Shown: positions 1 through 8,661 of the stretch, one piece after another
Position numbering within the stretch: the first letter of the stretch is position 1
How the letters are laid out: each line of letters begins with the position of its first letter
Source: Pseudomonas putida
GTDB taxonomy: Bacteria; Pseudomonadota; Gammaproteobacteria; Pseudomonadales; Pseudomonadaceae
Direction: 5' to 3'
Assembly: GCA_029953615.1 (NCBI GenBank)
Contig: CP124529.1
Coordinates: 5,296,494-5,360,493, forward strand
Length of the DNA: 64,000 nt
Notes under the pieces: generated by a model
The model's input: the letters and a program-made list of their open reading frames with translations, nothing else
Told to the model about the DNA's origin: nothing
Database searches by the model: none
Translations under genes and position numbers: made by a program

Positions 1-264
1 CATGCCCGAAGCGCGACACACCAGCAAGCCGGCCAGGGCCATGCCCAAGGTGCACAGCAGGCAGGCCATGGCCATGCTGGTGAAGGCGTTCGGGTCCAGT
101 TCGGTGCGGCTGAGCGTAGACAGTACCAGCGACGGGGTGCCGACGGTCATCACCACCCGAGCGATGAATTCGGTGGGGTAGTCCAGGCCCTTGCGGGCCC
201 AGGCATAGCCGATGCCGGCGACGATGAAAACCGGCGCCAGCACGGCGAACAGCGAAGCGAACAT
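1..264 (-). CDS. AEC-family (auxin efflux carrier-like) transporter, N-terminal part
   Basis: Reading the complement from the ATG at 264 gives 88 codons that stay open to the window edge, so only the N-terminus is present. The visible part is hydrophobic, with two likely membrane segments: residues 1-20, starting MFASLFAVLAPVFIVAGIGY, and about 60-80. Between them lies a loop with the TPSLVLSTL stretch typical of the Mem_trans/AEC family of small-solute exporters. A strong AAGGAAGG ribosome site sits just upstream of the start. It is divergent from the MFS gene at 517. The substrate cannot be inferred. Confidence 0.7.
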   Translation of the reverse strand, partial: MFASLFAVLAPVFIVAGIGYAWARKGLDYPTEFIARVVMTVGTPSLVLSTLSRTELDPNAFTSMAMACLLCTLGMALAGLLVCRASGM

Positions 265-516
265 GGTGGCCTTCCTTGGAAGTGGGCCCGGTATTATGCC
301 GCAGGCTGCGGCGTCTCGTCGCACACCCATGCCCCTTGGGCAAAGCCGCACAAGCCCGTAGAATCGCGCTTCCTTTTCGCCTGTCGCCTTGAACGGTGGC
401 AACCGGCAGCGTCGCATCCAGCCCAGGCACATCCGTGCAGCCCTCGGCCCCGTCAGGGTCGAGCCGGTGTGCGCGTCCGAAAAGGCGCTCATCCGCTCAT
501 CCAACCAGAGGTACCT

Positions 517-1815
517 ATGTCTCCGCGTTTGCTGGCCATGGCGCTGGCGCCCCTGCTCGGGCTGTTCATCATTGCCCTGGGCAACGGCTTCATGTCTTCC
601 CTTACCACCCTGCGCCTGGGCGCAGCCGGCGAGTCGGCCACCACCATCGGCGTGGTCTCCTCGACCTATTTCATCGGCCTGACCCTGGGTGCCATTTTCA
701 ACGACCGGCTGATCCTGCGCATCGGCCATATCCGCGCCTACACCAGCTTCGCCTCGCTGATCGCCGTGACCATCCTGCTGCAAGGCCTGTTCTACGACGT
801 CACCTGGTGGTCGCTGCTGCGCCTGATCAACGGCTGGGCGGCGGTGGGCGTGTTCCTGGTGATCGAAAGCTGGCTGCTGCTGGCCGGCGACGCCAAGATC
901 CGCGGCCGCCTGCTAGCGCTGTACATGATCGCCTTCTACGGCGCCGGGGTGATCGCCCAGGCCGGCCTTGGCGAAATCACCCACATGGGTGACACCGCAC
1001 CGTTCATGCTGGCCGGCGTGCTCGCCGCCCTGTCGGTCCTGCCCATCGTGATCCTGCCGCGGGTATCACCGTTGCTGGACCAGGTCGAACCGCTCAAGCC
1101 GCGCCAGTTGCTGGGCGTGGCACCGTCAGGACTGGTCGGCTGCTTTGGTTCGGGCGTGGCCATTGCCGGCATCTATGCCCTGCTGCCGCTGTACCTGCAG
1201 CGCATCGGCCTGGATGTGGGTGAGGTCGGCAACATGATGGCCTGGGTGATTCTGGGGGCGATGTTGCTGCAATACCCGGTCGGGCGCTGGTCTGACCGCA
1301 AGGACCGCCAGGATGTGCTGATCGCCCTGGCCGCGCTGTGCGTGCTGCTGTCACTGGTTACGGTATTCCTGCCGTCGGACTCGATCCTGCTGCCGGCCAT
1401 GCTGTTCCTGCTGGGCGGTGGCGTCTTTACCCTGTACCCGGTGGCGGTCAGCCATGCGGCCGACCGGGCGCCGTCCGATGCGCTGGTGCCGATGATCCAG
1501 GGCCTGCTGCTGATCAACTCGCTGGGTTCGGCCATGGCGCCGGTGGCGATTTCGCCGATGATGACCGAGTTTGGCGAGGCCGGGTTGTTCTGGGCCTTTG
1601 CCGTGGTCAACCTGGCCATGGTGTGCTTCTTCATGTGGCGCCGTGGCAAGCGCCCGGCGGCAGAGCACCCGGCCCCGTTCACCGCGTCGACCACCTTCTC
1701 GCCGACCGGTGCCGAACTGCGGGTGACCGAAGACCTGATGCATGCGGCGCAGGAGCACCCGCCGCTGGAGCCGGTAGAGGCTGCTGGGCAGGCGCAGCGC
1801 TCAGAATCGCATTGA
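517..1815 (+). CDS. MFS transporter, YcaD-like
   Basis: A 432-residue inner-membrane protein with about 12 hydrophobic segments and the MFS loop 2-3 signature region near FNDRLILRIGHIRAY (residues ~65-80). A second, matching loop GRWSDRKDRQDV lies at ~255. The N-terminal half, with LGNGFMSSLTTLRLG and VFLVIESWLLL, resembles YcaD-type MFS proteins of unknown substrate. The ATG at 517 is preferred over an in-frame ATG at 469 because AGAGGT precedes it at a good distance and hydrophobic sequence starts directly after it. The C-terminal ~60 residues are hydrophilic and probably cytoplasmic. It stands alone and is followed by a REP palindrome. Confidence 0.8.
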   Translation: MSPRLLAMALAPLLGLFIIALGNGFMSSLTTLRLGAAGESATTIGVVSSTYFIGLTLGAIFNDRLILRIGHIRAYTSFASLIAVTILLQGLFYDVTWWSLLRLINGWAAVGVFLVIESWLLLAGDAKIRGRLLALYMIAFYGAGVIAQAGLGEITHMGDTAPFMLAGVLAALSVLPIVILPRVSPLLDQVEPLKPRQLLGVAPSGLVGCFGSGVAIAGIYALLPLYLQRIGLDVGEVGNMMAWVILGAMLLQYPVGRWSDRKDRQDVLIALAALCVLLSLVTVFLPSDSILLPAMLFLLGGGVFTLYPVAVSHAADRAPSDALVPMIQGLLLINSLGSAMAPVAISPMMTEFGEAGLFWAFAVVNLAMVCFFMWRRGKRPAAEHPAPFTASTTFSPTGAELRVTEDLMHAAQEHPPLEPVEAAGQAQRSESH

Positions 1816-1851
1816 CTCCGGGGCACATGATTCATTGAATCAGCAGTGACC

Positions 1852-1940
1852 CTGTGGGAGCGGGCGCGCCCGCGAACACCGGCGCAGCCGGTGCCATCCA
1901 CCGCGCCGCCTGTTTCGCGGGCATGCCCGCTCCCACAGGG
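1852..1940. repeat. REP palindrome pair
   Basis: Two inverted copies of the P. putida-type REP core (TGTGGGAGCGGGC...CGCGAA and its complement) surround a short spacer in the gap between the convergent MFS and kguD genes. Similar pairs lie at 7290-7374 and 17282-17362. It can fold into a long hairpin and may serve as a transcription barrier between the two genes. Confidence 0.85.
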
Positions 1941-1978
1941 CCCCATCAGCTGAAGGAATGTGCCGTACCTGTGGGGTG

Positions 1979-2941
1979 TTAGCCATTCACCAAGTTCGCC
2001 GGGCGCTCGCCGGCCAGCGCACTGAGCAGGTTGTCCACCGCACAGCGCGCCATGGCCTGGCGGGTTTCTTCGGTTGCCGAGCCGATATGCGGGGTCGCCA
2101 CCACGTTGTCCAGTTGCAGCAACGGCGACTGCGCCGACAACGGCTCCTGCGCGAACACATCCAGGCCGGCGCCGCGTATGCGCCGGGCACGCAACGCTTC
2201 GATCAGCGCCGGCTCGTCCACCACGCGCCCGCGGGAAATGTTCACCAGGATTGCCTGCGGCTTCATCAGCGCCAGCTCCCGCGCGCCGACCAGGCCTTCG
2301 GTGCTGGCACTCAGCGGTACCGTCAGGCAAACGAAATCCGCCTGCTGCAACAGTTCATCCAGGCTGCATTGACGCGCGGCATAGCGCGCCTCCACCGCAG
2401 GCTTGGCACGCTGACTGTGATACAGCACCCGCATGCCGAAGCCCGCCGCAGCGCGCCGGGCCAAGGCCTCGCCAATGCGGCCCATACCGACGATGCCCAG
2501 CGTCTTGCCGTGCACATCGCAGCCGAAATGCGCTGGGCCGAGGTTGGCCTGCCAGTGGCCTTCTCGCACCCAGTTCGCCAGTTCCACAACCCGCCTGGCG
2601 GTGGCCAGGATCAAGGCAAAGCCCGTGTCGGCGGTGGTTTCGGTCAGCACGTCGGGCGTGTTGGTCAACATCACGCCACGCCGGCCTAGTTCGGCGATGT
2701 CGTAGTTGTCCACGCCGACCGAAACACTGGACACCACTTCCAGTTGCGGCGCCAGGTCGAGCAGGCTGGCGTCCAGGCGCAGGCTGGCCCCCAGCAGCCC
2801 GTGCGCACCCGGCAGGGCGTCGCGCAGGCGCGCCAGGCCATCGGGCCCTGAGGTATCCACCCAAGTCACCTCGACGCGCTCTTGCAGGCGTGCCATCAAG
2901 TCGTCAGACAGGCGTTTGTACAGCACGATTCGCTTTTTCAT
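1979..2941 (-). CDS. kguD: 2-keto-6-phosphogluconate reductase (D-2-hydroxyacid dehydrogenase)
   Basis: A 320-residue cytoplasmic enzyme, last gene of the kguEKTD group. It should reduce 2-keto-6-phosphogluconate to 6-phosphogluconate with NAD(P)H. Visible features are the dinucleotide-binding GMGRIGEALARR motif (~155-165) and the catalytic Arg (NISRGRVVDE), Glu (DVFAQEPL) and His (ATPHIGSATEE) of D-2-hydroxyacid dehydrogenases. The start MKKRIVLYKRL lies 11 bp after the kguT stop; longer in-frame upstream extensions overlap kguT and are rejected. From sequence alone it could also be a glyoxylate/hydroxypyruvate or 2-ketogluconate reductase (GhrB/TkrA type). The operon context favours KguD. 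Confidence 0.88.
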   Translation of the reverse strand: MKKRIVLYKRLSDDLMARLQERVEVTWVDTSGPDGLARLRDALPGAHGLLGASLRLDASLLDLAPQLEVVSSVSVGVDNYDIAELGRRGVMLTNTPDVLTETTADTGFALILATARRVVELANWVREGHWQANLGPAHFGCDVHGKTLGIVGMGRIGEALARRAAAGFGMRVLYHSQRAKPAVEARYAARQCSLDELLQQADFVCLTVPLSASTEGLVGARELALMKPQAILVNISRGRVVDEPALIEALRARRIRGAGLDVFAQEPLSAQSPLLQLDNVVATPHIGSATEETRQAMARCAVDNLLSALAGERPANLVNG

Positions 2942-2952
2942 TGCACAGATTC

Positions 2953-4245
2953 CTAATGGTTCATGGCCAGACGCGAGTTGTTGCGCCTGGCCCGGCCAGA
3001 TGTCTGGGAAGTATTGAGTGCGGCAGTAAGCGCAACGGCGGCCAGCAGCGCACCGCACATGAACAGGTAGGAGGCACCAGGCCCGCCCGTGACGCCATTG
3101 AGGTAACCCACCAGCCACGAGCCACCGAACGAGCCCAGCGCACCCATGCTGTTGATCAGCGCCATGGCACCACCGGCGACGTTGGCCGGCAGGATTTCGG
3201 GCACGATCGCGAAGAACGGGCCATAGGGGGCGTACATGCAGGCGCCGGCGACCACCAGCAACGCGTACGATAGCCAGAAGTGCTCGCTGCCCAGGGCGTA
3301 GGAGCCATAGAACGCCACGGCGGCGATCAGCAGTGGCGGCCAGACAAAGCGCTTGCGCTTCTGCATGCGGTCGGACGCCCACGACACACCGACCATGGCC
3401 AGCACCGCCGCCAGGTAAGGTACCGACGACAGCCAGCCGGCCTGCACGATGTCGAGGTTGGCCGCCTGCTTGAGGATCGACGGCAACCACAGCACGAAGC
3501 CATACACACCGATGCTCCAGCAGAAGTACTGCAGCGCAAGGATGATCACCTGCGGCGAGCGGAACGCCTCGCGGTAATTCTTCACCGGCTTGATGCCTTG
3601 CTGCTCTGCAGCCAGCGCCTGCTCCAGGTCGGCCTTTTCCTGCGCACTCAGCCAGTTCACCTGGGCCGGGCGGTCATCCACCAGGCGCCACCAGAAGAAC
3701 GCCCAGATCACCGCAGGCAGGCCTTCGATGATGAACATCCAGCGCCAGTCGTAATGCTTGACGAGGTAACCCGACACCACCGACATCCACAGGATGGTCA
3801 CCGGGTTGCCGAGGATCAGGAAGGTATTGGCGCGCGAACGCTCGGCGCGGGTGAACCAGTGGCACAGATAAACCAGCATGGCCGGCATCACCGCCGCCTC
3901 CACCACCCCGAGCAGGAAGCGGATGCCGATCAGCATGTAGACGTTGCTGACCACACCGGTGAGCGTGGCAAGGCCGCCCCAGAGAATCAGGCAGACAAAG
4001 ATCAGCTTCTTCACGCTGCGCTTTTCGGCGTAGATGGCGCCCGGCACCTGGAAGAAGAAGTAACCAAGAAAGAACAGCGCCCCCAGCAGAGAAGACAGTG
4101 CTGGGGTGATATGCAGGTCTTCAGCCATGCCGGAGGCGGCGGCGAACCCGTAGTTGGCGCGGTCCAGGTACGCCAGGCTATAGGTGAAGAACACGATCGG
4201 GATGATGTACCACCAGCGGCGAGGTGCCAGGCTTTGGCTTTGCAT
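2953..4245 (-). CDS. kguT: 2-ketogluconate transporter, MFS anion:cation symporter family
   Basis: A 430-residue inner-membrane permease with about 12 hydrophobic segments. The N-terminal YLDRANYGFAAA motif and the GRWMF-like region after helix 5 (DWRWMFIIEGLPAVIW) are typical of the ACS family that carries hexonates, tartrate and phthalate. It should bring 2-ketogluconate made in the periplasm into the cell. The ATG at 4245 is preferred over one at 4281 because CAGGAG stands 9-14 bases before it and the alignment-like start MQSQSLAPRRWW leads straight into helix 1. It lies between kguK (57 bp upstream) and kguD (11 bp downstream). Confidence 0.9.
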   Translation of the reverse strand: MQSQSLAPRRWWYIIPIVFFTYSLAYLDRANYGFAAASGMAEDLHITPALSSLLGALFFLGYFFFQVPGAIYAEKRSVKKLIFVCLILWGGLATLTGVVSNVYMLIGIRFLLGVVEAAVMPAMLVYLCHWFTRAERSRANTFLILGNPVTILWMSVVSGYLVKHYDWRWMFIIEGLPAVIWAFFWWRLVDDRPAQVNWLSAQEKADLEQALAAEQQGIKPVKNYREAFRSPQVIILALQYFCWSIGVYGFVLWLPSILKQAANLDIVQAGWLSSVPYLAAVLAMVGVSWASDRMQKRKRFVWPPLLIAAVAFYGSYALGSEHFWLSYALLVVAGACMYAPYGPFFAIVPEILPANVAGGAMALINSMGALGSFGGSWLVGYLNGVTGGPGASYLFMCGALLAAVALTAALNTSQTSGRARRNNSRLAMNH

Positions 4246-4302
4246 GGTTCGTTTCTCCTGAGCTTGTTGTTTTTGTTGCAACAGGTGTTTCGGGTCAAGT
4301 GT

Positions 4303-5253
4303 TCAGGCGCTTCTGCGCAGGTCGTGGGCTTGCAGCTCTTGGCGCAGCGGCAGCCCTTCCATGTCGCCACGCGACTGCACGGCGCGGCTGCCGCACCAGT
4401 TGCCACGCGCCACTGCTTCGGCTACGGGGCGGCCCTCCAGCAGCGCACTGAGCACGCCGACAGCAAAGGCATCGCCGGCACCAACGGTGTCCACCACCTG
4501 GCTGACCGGCACTGGCGCAACCTGGCCTTCGCCCTTGGCGCTGCGGAAGTAGGCACCGGCGTCGCCCAGCTTGATCACCACCAGTTCCACCCCTTGGTCG
4601 AGGTAGAACGCGGCGATGTCTGCAGGGGTGTGCTGGCCGCTCAGCAGGCGGCCCTCTTCCAGACCGGGCAGAACCCAGTCGGCCTTTACTGCCAGGGCAT
4701 TGATTTCTCGCACCATGCTGCTGTGGTCAGGCCACAGCGAGGGGCGCAGGTTGGGGTCGAACGAGATGGTGCGACCGGCGGCACGCATGGCATCCATCAA
4801 CGCATGGGACAACGCCCGGCAACCGTCCGACAGCGCCGGCGGGATGCCGGTGGCGTGCAAATGGCGGGCCTGCACAAAGCCTGGGCGCAGCAGCGCCGGC
4901 GACAGTCGGCTGGCCGCCGAACCACGGCGGAAGTACTCCACCGCCGGGTCGCTGCCGTCATCGCAGCGGGCCTTGAGCTGGAAGCCGGTGGGGTAGCTGG
5001 CATCCACCTCGACACCGGAGCAGTCCAGGCCTTCGCGGCGCAGGCTGTCGAGCACGAAACGGCCCAGCGAATCGTCGCCCACCCGGCTCAGCCAGCGGAC
5101 CTTGAAGCCCAGCCGCGCCAGGCCGATGGCCACGTTGCTGTCGGCGCCGGCGATACGCTTGCCGAACTGACCGACACTGGCCAGGTCACCGGCCTGCTCG
5201 GCGACGAACATGGCCATGGTCTCGCCGAAACACAACACGTCATGCTCATGCAT
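4303..5253 (-). CDS. kguK: 2-ketogluconate kinase, PfkB/ribokinase family
   Basis: A 316-residue sugar kinase predicted to phosphorylate cytoplasmic 2-ketogluconate at C6 with ATP. The PfkB C-terminal signature DTVGAGDAFAVGVL (~255-268) holds the catalytic Asp and the anion hole. The N-terminal sugar-binding region GADSNVAIGLARLG (~36-49) is the first PfkB signature, and SFDPNLRPSLW (~165) is the conserved DxNxR segment. Its first 8 bp overlap the end of kguE, which indicates translational coupling. The family also contains 2-keto-3-deoxygluconate kinases; position between kguE and kguT supports KguK. Confidence 0.9.
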   Translation of the reverse strand: MHEHDVLCFGETMAMFVAEQAGDLASVGQFGKRIAGADSNVAIGLARLGFKVRWLSRVGDDSLGRFVLDSLRREGLDCSGVEVDASYPTGFQLKARCDDGSDPAVEYFRRGSAASRLSPALLRPGFVQARHLHATGIPPALSDGCRALSHALMDAMRAAGRTISFDPNLRPSLWPDHSSMVREINALAVKADWVLPGLEEGRLLSGQHTPADIAAFYLDQGVELVVIKLGDAGAYFRSAKGEGQVAPVPVSQVVDTVGAGDAFAVGVLSALLEGRPVAEAVARGNWCGSRAVQSRGDMEGLPLRQELQAHDLRRSA

Positions 5254-6034
5254 GGCTCAGCACCCCACTCGATACGCCCTGCCCCAGCGCCGCCAGATCG
5301 CGCACCTGGGCGCGGGTCAGCGCCAGCAGATCGTCGCTCACCAGCGGGTACTCGACAGCGCGTACCACGCCAGGGGTGAACTCGGCCATCAGCTCGGCCC
5401 ATGCCTGCAGGTCCGAGGCCTCTGGCGGCACGGCAACCAGGCGCCCATCGGCCCGGCGCTGCACAGCCTTGCAATGCACGTAGCGCACCCAGCGGCCAAG
5501 CTGGCGCGCGGCATGCCGGGCAGGCTCGCCCTGCCACTGCCAGTTACCGATATCGAAGGTCATGCCCACCGTCAGCCCGAGCGCATCGGCGCGCTGGAAA
5601 AACTGCTGCAGGGGGGCAATGCGCCCACCTTGCGCGGTCTGGTCGTTCTCAACCAGCAGCAACGGCCCGTGCGCCGGCAACAGCGTCGCCAAGGCCGCGA
5701 CGTCACAGCTCGCCTGGAAGTGGCCCAGGGACACTTTGAGCGCTACCGCGCCAAGGCCGCGGGCGATTTCCAGCTTGTGCGCCAATTGCGGGTCCGGCAC
5801 ACCTTGTGCGGTCCACAGTTCGAGGGGCGTGGAATACAGGCACTCCAGGCCCAGTGCGGCAATGGCCGCGGCCAGCGCTGCAGTATCCGGCGCACGGGTG
5901 AACAGTTCTTCGCGCAGTTCCACGCGAGTGACGCCGGCGGCAGCCAGCAGGTCAATGAACTGCTCCTGGCCACGTTGCCGGACGAAGTCGGCACCGTAGC
6001 TGGAGAGGCTGATGGAAACGGGGTTCGAATGCAT
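5246..6034 (-). CDS. kguE: sugar phosphate isomerase/epimerase-family protein
   Basis: A 262-residue protein of the xylose-isomerase-like TIM-barrel (AP endonuclease 2) superfamily. It is the first gene of the kgu operon and lies 15 bp downstream of a PtxS palindrome. Conserved metal-site-type segments include ENDQTAQGGR (Glu, ~140) and TFDIGNWQW (Asp, ~172), with RYVHCKAV (~200) and AVEYPL (~238) further on. The exact reaction in 2-ketogluconate use has, to my knowledge, not been firmly shown, so the product name is by family and position only. The end overlaps kguK by 8 bp. Confidence 0.85.
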   Translation of the reverse strand: MHSNPVSISLSSYGADFVRQRGQEQFIDLLAAAGVTRVELREELFTRAPDTAALAAAIAALGLECLYSTPLELWTAQGVPDPQLAHKLEIARGLGAVALKVSLGHFQASCDVAALATLLPAHGPLLLVENDQTAQGGRIAPLQQFFQRADALGLTVGMTFDIGNWQWQGEPARHAARQLGRWVRYVHCKAVQRRADGRLVAVPPEASDLQAWAELMAEFTPGVVRAVEYPLVSDDLLALTRAQVRDLAALGQGVSSGVLSHA

Positions 6035-6048
6035 TGTTGTTGTCCTTA

Positions 6049-6062
6049 TGAAACCGGTTTCA
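6049..6062. promoter_or_regulatory. PtxS operator upstream of kguE
   Basis: Perfect 14-bp palindrome TGAAACCGGTTTCA, ending 15 bp before the kguE start. This is the published PtxS target in P. putida, where 2-ketogluconate releases the repressor. Two more identical copies lie at 7152 and 11313. Confidence 0.92.
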
Positions 6063-6101
6063 TTTTTTATCGGCAGCAGGCACGCAGATGCCTGCCTCTG
6101 A

Positions 6102-7121
6102 TTACTGTGGCTGGGTTGAACCTCGGATGATCAGCGCGGCCTTGAAGTCGATGCGCCGGGCTGCCCCGCTGTCGCCGCGCAGGCGACCAAGCAGGCTTTC
6201 GAATGCGGCCACGCCGATGCGCTCGGTGGGCTGGGCCAGTGCAGTGATGCCATTGCCGACCAAGGGGTACCAGTCGAGGTCGTCGAGGGCGATCAGCCCG
6301 ACGTCGGCGAACAGATTGTGCCCTGCCTCATGCAGGGCCCGGGTCACGGCCAGGGTGGCGACACCGTTGAAGGTGAAGATGGCCTGCGGGCCATGGCCCC
6401 TGCCGGCGAGGAACGAAGCCAGCTGGTCATCCAGGCCGGCGCCGGTTTCCAGCACCTGCTGGCGCATGCCGGGGCGACGGCTGATCGACGTGCCGAACGC
6501 CTGCACCCGCTCAAGGCGCGAACTGGTGCCATCAAGGGGCTCGGTTACCGCCAGGATGTCGCGGTAGCCCTGCGCCTGCAGGTGGTCGAGGGCCTGCTCG
6601 ACCGCGTCGGCATTGTCCAGGCCCACCAGGTCGACATTCAGTTCGGGCAACTGGCGGTCGACCAGCACCATGGGGATGTCGCGCTGCAGGTTGAGCAATT
6701 CGCCGGGGTGATGGCCGAGCGTGTTCACGATCAGCCCTTCGACGTTGTACGACTGCAGGGCTACGAGGTGGTGACGCTCCTGCTCGTCGTCGCGGTTGGT
6801 ATTGCATACCACCAGGCTGTAGCCGTGCTGGCGGCAGGCAGTTTCCACGCCATGCATCACGGCGACCGAATAGGGGTTGAGGATATCGGCCACCAGCATG
6901 CCGATCAGGCGCGTCTGGCCGCGTTTCAGGCCACGGGCCATCTGGTTGGGGCGGTAACCGAGGCGCTCGATGACCTCTTCCAGGCGCTTGGCGGTGGCTT
7001 CGGCGAGCAACTGGCGGTCGCCACCGATGTAACGCGAGACGGTGGCCTTGGAAACGCCAGCGACACGCGCTACTTCGCTGATGGTGACCCGTTCGCGGGC
7101 ATGGGCAGGCGCGTCGGTCAT
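6102..7121 (-). CDS. ptxS: PtxS, LacI-family repressor of ketogluconate genes
   Basis: A 339-residue regulator. Residues ~12-60 form the LacI helix-turn-helix and hinge (VTISEVARVAGVSKATVSRY ... RPNQMARGLK). The remainder is a periplasmic-binding-protein-like effector domain, with GLIALDDLDWYPL near 270. It should bind the TGAAACCGGTTTCA sites before kguE, before itself and before the gluconate dehydrogenase operon, and respond to 2-ketogluconate. It is transcribed in the same direction as kguE, but the kguE operator lies in the 67-bp gap, so the kgu genes have their own control point. An identical palindrome 30 bp before its start indicates autoregulation. Confidence 0.93.
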   Translation of the reverse strand: MTDAPAHARERVTISEVARVAGVSKATVSRYIGGDRQLLAEATAKRLEEVIERLGYRPNQMARGLKRGQTRLIGMLVADILNPYSVAVMHGVETACRQHGYSLVVCNTNRDDEQERHHLVALQSYNVEGLIVNTLGHHPGELLNLQRDIPMVLVDRQLPELNVDLVGLDNADAVEQALDHLQAQGYRDILAVTEPLDGTSSRLERVQAFGTSISRRPGMRQQVLETGAGLDDQLASFLAGRGHGPQAIFTFNGVATLAVTRALHEAGHNLFADVGLIALDDLDWYPLVGNGITALAQPTERIGVAAFESLLGRLRGDSGAARRIDFKAALIIRGSTQPQ

Positions 7122-7151
7122 GGGCTGTCCTTATGATTGTTGTGATAGCGA

Positions 7152-7165
7152 TGAAACCGGTTTCA
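7152..7165. promoter_or_regulatory. PtxS operator upstream of ptxS
   Basis: Perfect TGAAACCGGTTTCA palindrome 30 bp before the ptxS start, consistent with autorepression. Confidence 0.92.
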
Positions 7166-7289
7166 ATACAGCAAAATCGCACCTGTTAGTCAACCTGCCG
7201 TTGGTCGGCTCTGCTACAAAAAGGTGTTATACAGGATGAAAAGCACCTGACAACAAATTGATATTAAAGGAAATATAACTGAGGAACTT

Positions 7290-7374
7290 TGTGGGAGCGG
7301 GCGCGCCCGCGAACACCGGCGAAGCCGGTGCCATTCACCGCGTCGCCTGCTTCGCGGGCACGCCCGCTCCCACA
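7290..7374. repeat. REP palindrome pair
   Basis: Inverted pair of the REP core (TGTGGGAGCGGGC ... GCCCGCTCCCACA), nearly identical to the copy at 1852. It lies between the 3' end of the gluconate dehydrogenase operon and the ptxS promoter and may separate the two units. Confidence 0.85.
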
Positions 7375-7403
7375 GGAGCAAGTCTCACCCACCCAGGATT
7401 GGG

Positions 7404-8649
7404 TCAGCGAAGGGCTTTCACATCACCAGCCGTAACGGCGCTGCCCTGGTTACCCCAACTGGTGCGGATGAAGTTCACCACCTCGGCAACCTCCTGGTCA
7501 CTCAGGCGCCAGCCGAAGGCCGGCATGGTGAAGTTCGACGGCGCCGCGTGCGTCGCCGGCACCGTGCCCCCCGCCAACACCACGTGGATCAGCGATGTGG
7601 CGTCCGCCGTCTGCACCACCGGGTTGCCAGCCAGGGCCGGGAACACGCGGGTATAGCCCTGGCCATCGGTACGGTGACAGGCCGCGCAGTTGTCGATGTA
7701 CACCGCCGCCCCGGGCTTGCTGTCGTCGCCCTTCCACAGCGCATCCGCAACCTGTTTGTCGTACACGTGCGGGCGGTCGTCAGGGTTACTCGGTGGTAGC
7801 GTCTTCAGGTAGCGGGCGATAGCGGTCAGGTCGGCATCGCTCAGGTGTTGCATGCTGTGCTCGACTACGTCGCTCATGCCACCGAACACGGCGCTGCGGT
7901 CGCTACGGCCAGTCTTGAGAAACTGCACCAGCTGCTCCTCGCTCCAGCTACCCAGGCCGTCCTTGTGGTCACCACGCAGGTTCTTGGCAATCCAGCCTTC
8001 CAGCGGTGCACTGCCGGCCAGGAACTGCTCGCCATCCTGTGGGCTGAGTGCCTTTTCCTGCATGGTCAGCGCCCGGGGCGTATGGCACGCACCACAGTGC
8101 CCCAGGCCCTCGACCAGGTAGGCACCACGGTTGACAACCGGGTCGGCCGCCGCCGATGCCTGCCAAGGCTTGGCCTCTGGGGCGAACAACCCGCGCCAGA
8201 TCGCCAGCGGCCAGCGCATGCTCAGTGGCCAGGGGATGTCGCTGGCCTTGTTCGGTTGCTCGACCGGTTCCACGCCTTTCATGAAGTAGGCATACAGCGC
8301 CTGCATATCCTGCTCGCTGACGCGCGCATAGGACGGGTATGGCATGGCGGGATAAAGGGTGCTGCCGTCCTTGCCGATGCCCCTGCGCACCGCCTGGTCG
8401 AAGTCTTCGAAGCTGTACTGGCCAATACCACTGGCCGCCGGAGTGATGTTGGTGGAGTACACCGTGCCGATCGGTGCTTTCCATCGGCAGCCCGCCGGCG
8501 AACGGCTTGCCGCCCTTGGCGGTATGGCAGGCGACACAGTCGCCGGCGCGGGCCAGGTACTCGCCCTGGCGCACCTGCGCATCGTCATTCGATGCAGCCT
8601 GGGCAGCCAGGCTGGCGCCCAGCAAGGTTGCGATCAACATTGTCTTCAT
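7404..8649 (-). CDS. gluconate 2-dehydrogenase, trihaem cytochrome c subunit (one apparent frameshift)
   Basis: Membrane-attached periplasmic cytochrome c that passes electrons from the FAD subunit of gluconate dehydrogenase to ubiquinone. After a signal peptide (MKTMLIATLLGASLAAQAA) there are three haem motifs, CVACH, CGACH and CAACH, as in the alcohol/gluconate dehydrogenase cytochrome family. The reading frame changes at 8478-8480, where one extra base (T on the + strand) splits it after residue ~55; removing it restores a 414-residue protein. The break sits on the 500-bp error grid (see findings), so the gene is probably intact. The start at 8649 has GAGGAG 8 bases upstream; an ATG at 8655 is too close to it. 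Confidence 0.85.
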
Positions 8650-8661
8650 GCGCATCGCTCC